NCBI GenBank assembly: GCA_002379985.1
Contig: DFVG01000048.1
Coordinates: 1 to 21,253, forward strand
Source of the DNA: Flavobacteriaceae bacterium UBA4166
GTDB taxonomy: Bacteria; Bacteroidota; Bacteroidia; Flavobacteriales; Flavobacteriaceae
Direction: 5' to 3'
Length of the DNA stretch: 21,253 nucleotides
Numbering within the stretch: position 1 is the stretch's first letter; each line of letters starts with the position of its first letter. The notes under the pieces were generated by a model that was given only the letters and a program-made list of their open reading frames with translations, was not told the origin of the DNA and ran no database searches. Below, piece by piece: positions 6,713 through 12,835 of this stretch. The position numbers and the translations under genes were made by a program.

Positions 6713-8070
6713 ATAACAATAGCTCATTAGTTGCCAAATATAATGTTGCGGGACCGCGGTATACTAGCTATCCCACGGTCCCTTACTGGAATACCGAACA
6801 ATTTACAGCTGTGGGCTGGGAGCATTCGGTGCGACAAATGGTAAGGCCTCATACCGGCATCAGCTTGTACATACACCTTCCGTTTTGTGAAAGCATGTGT
6901 ACTTTTTGTGGTTGTACCAAGCGCATCACCAAAAACCATTTGGTGGAACTCCCGTACATCAAAGCGGTGTTGCAGGAATTTGAAATGTATTGTGAGTTGT
7001 TAGGGTTCGCTCCTACCATTCAACAACTTCATCTGGGAGGCGGTACGCCTACTTTTTTTTCTGCGGAAAACCTTGAAACTTTGTTAGCCGGTTTGTTTAC
7101 GAAAGCTTCTATTCATCCTGAAGCTGAATTCAGTTTTGAAGGACATCCAAATAACACCACCGAAACCCATCTACGCACCTTATATCGCAATGAGTTCCGA
7201 CGGGTTTGCTATGGCGTACAAGATTATAACGACAGAGTGCAACGTGCTATTCATAGAGTGCAGTCGTTCGAAAACGTAGAAAGGGTAACCCAACAAGCCC
7301 GTGCTATTGGCTATACTTCTGTGGGACATGATTTGGTATTCGGACTCCCCTTTCAAACCGAAGCCCATGTACAACACACTATCGCGCAAACGCTGCTATT
7401 GCGGCCCGACCGACTCGCATTCTACAGTTATGCCCATGTCCCTTGGATCAAAGGAAACGGGCAGCGCGGCTATCGAGATGCTGATTTACCTACTGCTTCT
7501 GAAAAACGCCGACAGTACGAACTCGGAAAATCGATGTTAGAGCAGGCCGGATACCGTGAAATTGGAATGGATCATTTTGCGCTACCTTCAGATGATCTTG
7601 CCTTGGCACAAGAAAGCGGACAACTTCACCGTAATTTTATGGGCTACACAATGGCCGCTACAGAGGTGATGCTGGGATTGGGTGTTTCGGCCATTGGGGA
7701 TAGCTGGAACGGATTCGCTCAGAATGTGAAAACCTTACCAGAATACTATGCTGCGCTACGTGAAAATAAATTGCCCGTGTTTCGGGGGCATCTTTTGACT
7801 AAAGAAGACCTCATCGTACGAAAACACATCCTGAATCTCATGTGTCGATTTGAAACCTCTTGGTATTCCGAAGCCATGCAACTTCCTCAAATGGCGCAGA
7901 TCGTAGCACAGTTATCAGAGCTCCAACAGGATGGGTTGGTAGAAATTAAACCAAACAGCCTTCACATCACGGAAGCCGGAAAACCGTTCGTTCGAAATGT
8001 GTGTCTTCCGTTTGATCTACGGCTGCAGCGAAAACGTCCGGAAACCCGATTGTTTTCCATGACGGTATAG
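6709..8070 (+). CDS. hemN: Oxygen-independent coproporphyrinogen III dehydrogenase (HemN)
   Basis: HemN is a radical SAM enzyme that converts coproporphyrinogen III to protoporphyrinogen IX without oxygen. The 453 residues match full-length HemN rather than the shorter HemW. They have the N-terminal segment KYNVAGPRYTSYPT, the radical SAM cluster motif C60-x3-C64-x2-C67 followed by GC, and the SAM-binding GGGTPTF near residue 112. A C-terminal HemN domain includes MGYTM near residue 310 and the RHILNLMC-like segment. Control by the upstream FNR-type site fits a need for haem in cbb3 oxidase when oxygen is low. A terminator follows at 8101. Confidence 0.93.
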   Translation: MNNNSSLVAKYNVAGPRYTSYPTVPYWNTEQFTAVGWEHSVRQMVRPHTGISLYIHLPFCESMCTFCGCTKRITKNHLVELPYIKAVLQEFEMYCELLGFAPTIQQLHLGGGTPTFFSAENLETLLAGLFTKASIHPEAEFSFEGHPNNTTETHLRTLYRNEFRRVCYGVQDYNDRVQRAIHRVQSFENVERVTQQARAIGYTSVGHDLVFGLPFQTEAHVQHTIAQTLLLRPDRLAFYSYAHVPWIKGNGQRGYRDADLPTASEKRRQYELGKSMLEQAGYREIGMDHFALPSDDLALAQESGQLHRNFMGYTMAATEVMLGLGVSAIGDSWNGFAQNVKTLPEYYAALRENKLPVFRGHLLTKEDLIVRKHILNLMCRFETSWYSEAMQLPQMAQIVAQLSELQQDGLVEIKPNSLHITEAGKPFVRNVCLPFDLRLQRKRPETRLFSMTV

Positions 8071-8097
8071 TACTATTCCCCTTTTTTGTTAGTAGTC

Positions 8098-8256
8098 CTA
8101 GAACGCAGCCTCGTCTGCGTTCTTCTTTTGTAAGGAGGTTTGTTTGGAATCCCTTCTTCGGAATTCCATACGGATCATGCTTCCAATGCTTCCGAAGAAA
8201 GCAATCAGAAGAAAAAGGCCAAAGCATCCTACTAAAATGATAGCGAGCGTTTCCAT
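8098..8256 (-). CDS. Mini membrane protein at the end of the cco operon
   Basis: This 52-residue reading frame starts at an ATG complementary to 8254-8256 and ends in TAG. It has one strong N-terminal membrane helix (about residues 4-27, LAIILVGCFGLFLLIAFFG) followed by a basic and polar tail with RMEFRRRDSK. It lies 3 bp after the other mini-gene and continues the operon. I do not recognise it. The last codons overlap the inverted repeat that serves as the hemN terminator on the other strand. Confidence 0.6.
   Translation of the reverse strand: METLAIILVGCFGLFLLIAFFGSIGSMIRMEFRRRDSKQTSLQKKNADEAAF
8101..8129 (+). terminator. Intrinsic terminator of the hemN operon
   Basis: The stem GAACGCAG (8101-8108) pairs with CTGCGTTC (8115-8122) around a six-base loop, followed by the T-rich run TTCTTTT. 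It lies 30 bp after the hemN stop and inside the end of the convergent mini-gene. Confidence 0.7.
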
Positions 8257-8259
8257 GAT

Positions 8260-8412
8260 TTATTGGTTAGCTTGATGTTGGTCGTTATTTTTCTTTCCAC
8301 TGTTCATAAATCCAATGACAATGGCTACAAGGACAATACAGACAAAGGCGAACACTCCAATAATAATCGTGCCCATATCCCAATCTACTAATGGTACGTA
8401 AAGTGATTTCAT
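8260..8412 (-). CDS. Mini membrane protein in the cco operon
   Basis: This 50-residue frame runs from an ATG complementary to 8410-8412 to a TAA. It begins MKSLYVPLVDWDMGT, then has one membrane helix (about residues 15-36) and a polar tail, SGKKNNDQHQANQ. It starts 18 bp after the TauE/SafE gene and ends 3 bp before the next mini-gene. The topology and size recall small oxidase accessory subunits, but no known family is recognised. Spacing and composition support a real gene. Confidence 0.6.
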   Translation of the reverse strand: MKSLYVPLVDWDMGTIIIGVFAFVCIVLVAIVIGFMNSGKKNNDQHQANQ

Positions 8413-8430
8413 ATTTTTAAGATTTAACAA

Positions 8431-9138
8431 TTAATGACAACTATGTTTTGAGCTCACCTGCTCGATGGCCACCGAATCTGGGGGCGATATAAATTTGATA
8501 CCAAGTCCCATACCACGCAACACAAATAATAAGCCCACGAGCACGATCACCACGGGAATTACTTTTACGATCTTTTTCCGAAGGCCGCCCTTTAAGAAAT
8601 TTCCGAGGTACACCGCCGTAGTCATCAAGGGAACCGTCCCTAAGCCAAACAAGACCATATAGAGTGCTCCGTAACTCACCCCACCCATCGCCATCGCTCC
8701 AAAAATAGCCATGTAAACGAGTCCGCATGGCAACAACCCATTGAGAAAGCCAATGGTAAAAAAAGTGCCCGGATCCCGTTTTATTAATTCCGTTCCCAGC
8801 GCAGCTTTGATGCTTCCGACCCATCGGTAGAGCGGTTTCGAGATCGCATAGCGATTCAAGACGCGATGCGGAAGGAGTACCGTAGCGATCATCAGCACAC
8901 CAATGATCACCGAGAGTTGTTGCTGAAGACCAAACAAGTTCAATCCTTGCCCTACCCATCCGATCAACGCCCCTAATAAGGCGTACGTACTGAGTCTCCC
9001 CGAGTGATAACTGATAAGTTGCAACCAGCGTTTGCTTCTGCGTTTCCGGTCCAGCGGAAGCAAAAAAGCAATGGGACCACACATGCCTACACAATGCAAG
9101 CTACCTAGGAGTCCGAATAATAAGCCCGACCAAAGCAT
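8431..9138 (-). CDS. TauE/SafE (DsbD_2-like) membrane protein of the cbb3 cluster
   Basis: This 235-residue integral membrane protein has about six helices. It carries the two cysteine motifs of the DsbD_2-like group: LHCVGMCGP (H15, C16, C20) and GLLPCGLVY (near residue 135). Such proteins are often annotated sulfite exporter TauE/SafE, and when encoded in cco clusters are thought to help copper handling or oxidase assembly. The C-terminus ends in SSKHSCH, a further potential metal-binding tail. It follows ccoH with a 1-bp gap. Its position in the operon supports an assembly role, which is inference. Confidence 0.85.
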   Translation of the reverse strand: MLWSGLLFGLLGSLHCVGMCGPIAFLLPLDRKRRSKRWLQLISYHSGRLSTYALLGALIGWVGQGLNLFGLQQQLSVIIGVLMIATVLLPHRVLNRYAISKPLYRWVGSIKAALGTELIKRDPGTFFTIGFLNGLLPCGLVYMAIFGAMAMGGVSYGALYMVLFGLGTVPLMTTAVYLGNFLKGGLRKKIVKVIPVVIVLVGLLFVLRGMGLGIKFISPPDSVAIEQVSSKHSCH

Positions 9139-9139
9139 C

Positions 9140-9586
9140 TTAATAGGTTATAGATTCTTTATACATATAATCTTTTCCTTCATATTCCCATTCTAAAGTG
9201 AGGTTCCAGCGTCCTTCAATCAGATGTTCTTTAGGAATTAGGAATTTGGAATTTTCAAGTTCAAGCGGCCACTCGCTATCAAGATCTTCGTTGGAAGGGC
9301 GATATAGGTATAGATTTCCTTTGACCCTGGACGGCTCCAATTCCGACGGAAACATCAGCTCCCATCCATCCGCCACCTTGCGGCTTTTAATCTTGCCGTT
9401 CAGGTTCTTCGTATTGGTCTCCGCGTCAATTTCACGCTGATAGACCATTTCTTTGGCGTAATAATTTTCAGTGACCATGTCGTGATCAAAGGCTTCTTCT
9501 GTTGTCATTCGTATGACCAAATACATAATAAAACTAATGAACAAGGTCATGCCGATAACGATTCCGATTCCCCAATTAATTTTCAT
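9140..9586 (-). CDS. ccoH: FixH/CcoH-family oxidase assembly protein
   Basis: The 148 residues begin with a membrane anchor (about residues 6-27). A periplasmic domain containing ENYYAKEMVYQREIDAETN follows, typical of FixH family proteins. FixH/CcoH is needed for assembly or stability of cbb3 oxidase. The remainder, with WELMFPSELEP and GRWNLTLEWEYEGKDYMY, is the immunoglobulin-like domain of the family. It lies 4 bp after the Cys-rich mini-gene and 1 bp before the TauE/SafE gene. Confidence 0.9.
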   Translation of the reverse strand: MKINWGIGIVIGMTLFISFIMYLVIRMTTEEAFDHDMVTENYYAKEMVYQREIDAETNTKNLNGKIKSRKVADGWELMFPSELEPSRVKGNLYLYRPSNEDLDSEWPLELENSKFLIPKEHLIEGRWNLTLEWEYEGKDYMYKESITY

Positions 9587-9590
9587 GATT

Positions 9591-9749
9591 TCATACCGCG
9601 TTAACGGATTTCATTGATGATACGTTCGATGTTGCAGCCGGCGGGTGTTGCTGTTTGCCTGCAAGCAATCGCAGCGCACAGGCTTCGTTCTTTCCGGGGC
9701 TTCCTCCCTGACAATCTTTACAGCAGTTTTGTTTCTTATGAGTTTTCAT
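9591..9749 (-). CDS. Cys-rich 52-residue protein between ccoG and ccoH
   Basis: The frame starts at an ATG complementary to 9747-9749 and ends in TGA 4 bp before ccoH. The protein begins MKTHKKQNCCKDCQGG, with Cys at positions 9, 10 and 13 and another at 24 (EACALRLL). This could bind a metal or be redox active. No family is recognised. In the next frame the last third reads AGCNIERIINEIR before a stop, which also looks protein-like. A frameshifted or degenerate gene is therefore possible. Confidence is moderate. Confidence 0.5.
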   Translation of the reverse strand: MKTHKKQNCCKDCQGGSPGKNEACALRLLAGKQQHPPAATSNVSSMKSVNAV

Positions 9750-9762
9750 ACGTTTCCTTTTT

Positions 9763-9859
9763 GGGCGTGTCCACGCCTAGACGTGGTCGGGCATTCCGTT
9801 GCAATTCCTCGCCTCTCATTGCTTCTAGGCTGCGGGATTTCCACTGCATTCCCTCACGC
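9763..9859 (+). repeat. Dispersed structured repeat, copy B
   Basis: It starts GGGCGTGTCC and has a stem CCACG (9771-9775) with CGTGG (9782-9786). It continues GGTCGGGCATTCCG, then a variable C/T-rich hairpin region, and ends CACTGCATTCCCTCACGC. It matches copy A at 1980-2057 in framework but not in hairpin sequence. It lies inside the cco operon, in the opposite orientation, between ccoG and the Cys-rich mini-gene. The rest of 9750-9902 shows no gene. Confidence 0.65.
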
Positions 9860-9902
9860 AAATTCAATTCACAATACGCATATAGATATAACATCGCCAT
9901 TC

Positions 9903-11324
9903 TTATTTATAACTTCTTGGGCCCAAAAAGGCGGTTGTGGTGGTTTCTATCACCACATCGCCGCTCAACACTTCAATTTCAACACGATCCTTATCACCTG
10001 TTAGCGCACTGGCATTGATCTCGATGAACAGCGTTCCCTCTGCCATGCCCTGTTCAGGAATATCAAAAGAATCATGTGAGACGACTTTTATGATTCCTTT
10101 GTGCGATTTCAATTGAAAGGTGACCTCTTCAATTTCATCAACCGTCTTGTTCACTAATTTGAAGGTGTACACGTTGCTGATCATGTTATTCTCCTTTCGC
10201 TCGTACAACTGTCCGGGTAAACGCAAGACACGCGCTTCTACGTCATTCCGCAAGAACAACATTCCCACGAAGACAGCGACCAAAATGCCCAGCACCACCG
10301 AATACCCTTTGAGACGCGGGGTAAATTCAAATTTCTTTTTCTTCTCGATATTTTCTTCACTGGCATAGCGAATCAATCCCTTCGGCAGCTTTACGGCTTC
10401 CATCATAGCGTCACAGGCATCGATGCAGGCCGTACAGTTTACGCACTCCAGTTGTGTACCATTTCTGATATCTATTCCAGTAGGACATACCTGTACACAT
10501 TGAAAACAATCGATACAATCGCCCTTTCCGGTCGCGGCGCGGTCTTCATTCTTCTTAAAACGCGCACGCCCTTCTTCCTTCTCACCTCGTTTGTGATCGT
10601 ATGCCACGACAATCGATTTGGTATCGAGCAGTACGCCTTGTAAACGACCATACGGACAGGCAATAATGCAAACCTGCTCTCTAAACCACGCGAATACAAA
10701 ATAGAAAACACCCGTAAAGATCAGTAGTGATAATAGCGTGCTTAAGTGTTTAAACGGACCTTCGGTGATGTATCGAAGGAGTTGATCGCTTCCAATGAGA
10801 TAGGCCAAAAACACATTGGCAATCAAAAAGGAAATGATAAAAAAGACGATCCATTTGGTGATCCGCTTCCTAATTTTTTCCTTGTTCCAGGGCATTTTGT
10901 CTAAGCGTATCTGCTTTCCGCGATCGCCTTCGATCCAATATTCGATTCGACGGAAGACCATTTCCATAAATATGGTTTGTGGACAAACCCACCCACAGAA
11001 CAATCTACCAAAGGCCACCGTAAAAAAGATCACAAACACCACCCCAATGATCATCATGATCACGAACAGGTGAAAGTCCTGAGGCCAAAACGGAGCCCCA
11101 AAGATATTGAAGCGACGCTCCAACACGTTAAACATCAAAAACTGGTTACCGTTGATCTTTATAAAAGGGGCACTGAACAAAAAAATCAAGAGTATGTAGC
11201 TTACATATTTTCGATATTCATACCATTTACCTGAGGGCTTTTTTGGATAGACCCAGGCCCGCTTTCCTTCTTCGTTGAGGGTTCCGATGGTATCTCTAAA
11301 ATTATCTCTTCCTTGCTCTGCCAT
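9903..11324 (-). CDS. ccoG: Cytochrome oxidase accessory ferredoxin-type protein CcoG
   Basis: CcoG is a membrane-bound iron-sulfur protein linked to copper delivery for cbb3 oxidase assembly. The 473 residues have several membrane helices, the membrane motif FCGWVCPQT, and a CIIACPYGR segment. Two ferredoxin-type clusters follow: CIDCFQCVQVCPTG and CVNCTACIDAC. A further membrane helix is followed by a C-terminal immunoglobulin-like domain (about residues 360-473) ending in AFLGPRSYK. Length is typical. The gene starts 7 bp after the cupin-like gene. Downstream the operon is interrupted by a 153-bp stretch holding repeat copy B. Confidence 0.95.
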   Translation of the reverse strand: MAEQGRDNFRDTIGTLNEEGKRAWVYPKKPSGKWYEYRKYVSYILLIFLFSAPFIKINGNQFLMFNVLERRFNIFGAPFWPQDFHLFVIMMIIGVVFVIFFTVAFGRLFCGWVCPQTIFMEMVFRRIEYWIEGDRGKQIRLDKMPWNKEKIRKRITKWIVFFIISFLIANVFLAYLIGSDQLLRYITEGPFKHLSTLLSLLIFTGVFYFVFAWFREQVCIIACPYGRLQGVLLDTKSIVVAYDHKRGEKEEGRARFKKNEDRAATGKGDCIDCFQCVQVCPTGIDIRNGTQLECVNCTACIDACDAMMEAVKLPKGLIRYASEENIEKKKKFEFTPRLKGYSVVLGILVAVFVGMLFLRNDVEARVLRLPGQLYERKENNMISNVYTFKLVNKTVDEIEEVTFQLKSHKGIIKVVSHDSFDIPEQGMAEGTLFIEINASALTGDKDRVEIEVLSGDVVIETTTTAFLGPRSYK

Positions 11325-11331
11325 AACTTGT

Positions 11332-11646
11332 CTATTGGCTGGTTTGGGTATTTGCGTTCATCAGTAAAAAGACCGCGTCAAATACTCCAGTAATCGAATA
11401 CGGCTCTTCGGGGACGTCGAAGGAATCAAACCGTTCCAGACGGTAGCTATGTGTTTCCGTATTCACATCGATTTCCCCTTGTACCACCATAATTTTGGTT
11501 TTAGGGCTGGATTGATACTGATGTAAAGTAGCTCCGTGTGCCAATCCCACAGCGATCAATTGCTTTCCTCGATGATCATAGATCTTTTGAACGACAGGAG
11601 ACTTTTTCTGCGTTAGGTTAAATACTATGTCATTGAGTACTAACAT
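11332..11646 (-). CDS. Cupin-like small protein inserted in the cco operon
   Basis: The 104 residues look like a single small cupin barrel: ATLHQYQSSPKTKIMVVQGEIDV, at about residues 39-61, followed by HSYRLERFDSFDVPEEPYSIT. The VVQGEIDV strand and the F-x-VPE-PYSI strand match the cupin pattern. The usual metal-binding HxH...E set is not complete; the only histidines nearby are in AHGATLHQ. The gene starts 2 bp after the ccoP stop and ends 7 bp before ccoG, so it belongs to the operon. It has no signal peptide. A role in haem, copper or regulatory binding is possible but not shown. Confidence 0.7.
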   Translation of the reverse strand: MLVLNDIVFNLTQKKSPVVQKIYDHRGKQLIAVGLAHGATLHQYQSSPKTKIMVVQGEIDVNTETHSYRLERFDSFDVPEEPYSITGVFDAVFLLMNANTQTSQ

Positions 11647-11648
11647 GG

Positions 11649-12635
11649 CTATTGTATAGAATCGTTAACAACATCACCGGTGACCGGCTGATCTTCAATA
11701 ATCATGTGGATCTTCGTGCTATCAATTACCTCCACCTCAATTTCTTCAACCGGGGCGTCGGGATCTAACCAGATATCGCCTTCCGGTTCTTTTCCGTCCG
11801 GTGGATTGCTTCCATGCAAGCTGAGGACGTAACTGGCTACCTGAGCCATTTCAGACGGCTTTAAGTCGGCTTTCCAGGCCACCATCCCCTTTCCGGGACG
11901 TCCTCCTTCAGAAATCGTATTGAATACATTTTTAATTCCCCCACCCAAGATCCAGTGATCATCGGTTAAGTTCGGTCCTATACCCCCGCCACCACTAGCC
12001 TTGTGACAAGCCACGCAATTGCCTTCAAAAATGCTTTTACCCGAATTCAGATCGCTTACTTCGGTAAGCAGTTGTACCGTATTGACATCGACCAGGTCTT
12101 TGGCGGTCTTTTTATATTCTTCAATTTCTACCTTGGCCTGAGCCACGGCGGCTTCGTATTCGTCAACCTGATTGTAATCTTTGAACAATTCAAACCGAAC
12201 CAGATAAATGGCGGCAAAAATGATCGTAGCATAAAACCCGTATACCCACCACGGCGGTAGCTTGTTATCCAATTCACGAATGCCGTCATAGTTGTGATCC
12301 AGTATGATTTCCCCTTCCATCTCGATGGGTTTACCGCCTACAAGTTTCTTATAGGTTCGCTTCACCCATCTGAATTGGTTGGCCTTCACTTTGGCACGTT
12401 CTTGATCATAGTTTACTTTGGCCTCGGCGGATAGCGTGCGGTACAGTACATTTTCAAGTGCCCCCAGACTAATCTCAATGGCCAAGTAGATCAGCACAAC
12501 TACCGCAAGTACCGCCCACAGCCAGGGCTGTTCTACAAATATGGAGGTATCGCCCGTGGAGCCTATATAATTGACAAATAGGTATCCAAACAGGGTAAAC
12601 CCGATGACTCTAATAATAGATGCCGTACTTCTCAT
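11649..12635 (-). CDS. ccoP: Cytochrome c oxidase cbb3-type subunit III, mono-haem CcoP
   Basis: CcoP is a membrane-anchored c-type cytochrome subunit that passes electrons into the oxidase. The 328 residues have two N-terminal helices (about residues 8-57). The cbb3 N-terminal domain (LDHNYDGIRELDNKLPPWW) then leads to a third helix. One cytochrome c domain follows, with CVACH near residue 207 and a distal Met in GKGMVAWKADL. Many proteobacterial CcoP proteins have two CxxCH motifs; this one has a single site. The C-terminus is an acidic tail. The start overlaps the ccoQ stop by 4 bp. Confidence 0.93.
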   Translation of the reverse strand: MRSTASIIRVIGFTLFGYLFVNYIGSTGDTSIFVEQPWLWAVLAVVVLIYLAIEISLGALENVLYRTLSAEAKVNYDQERAKVKANQFRWVKRTYKKLVGGKPIEMEGEIILDHNYDGIRELDNKLPPWWVYGFYATIIFAAIYLVRFELFKDYNQVDEYEAAVAQAKVEIEEYKKTAKDLVDVNTVQLLTEVSDLNSGKSIFEGNCVACHKASGGGGIGPNLTDDHWILGGGIKNVFNTISEGGRPGKGMVAWKADLKPSEMAQVASYVLSLHGSNPPDGKEPEGDIWLDPDAPVEEIEVEVIDSTKIHMIIEDQPVTGDVVNDSIQ

Positions 12636-12832
12636 AATTCATTTGATTTTTGGTTGGTGCTATTTTTATCTTCTAGCGGAATGCGACTCACTTCTTTGAT
12701 ATGTGCTTTCTTGGCCGTAAACACCCACCAGAATAACCCTACAAAAAAGAGGAAGAAGATGAGCAATGAGATGATCGGGTAAAGTGCCACCCCATCAATG
12801 TTTTCCAGATTTCCTTTCACAAATTTCAACAT
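12632..12832 (-). CDS. ccoQ: cbb3 oxidase small subunit CcoQ
   Basis: This 66-residue protein has one membrane helix (about residues 18-40, including LLIFFLFFVGLFWWVFT) and a charged tail. Size, topology and position between ccoNO and ccoP fit CcoQ, which stabilises the oxidase complex. It starts 3 bp after ccoNO and overlaps ccoP by 4 bp. Confidence 0.85.
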   Translation of the reverse strand: MLKFVKGNLENIDGVALYPIISLLIFFLFFVGLFWWVFTAKKAHIKEVSRIPLEDKNSTNQKSNEL

Positions 12833-12835
12833 AGC

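Noticed and set aside
8059..8097. Second terminator for the cco operon in the TAGTACT...AGTAGT inverted repeat
   Set aside because: The stem is short and imperfect, and no U-tract follows it on the minus strand.
9614..10018. Plus-strand frames across 9614-10018
   Set aside because: They are the complement of the mini-gene, the repeat and the ccoG end, have no family features, and have no promoter or convincing start.
11649..12635. Truncated CcoP because only one CxxCH is present
   Set aside because: The protein is full length, with an N-terminal domain, one intact cytochrome domain and a C-terminal tail. Mono-haem CcoP fits Bacteroidota operons.
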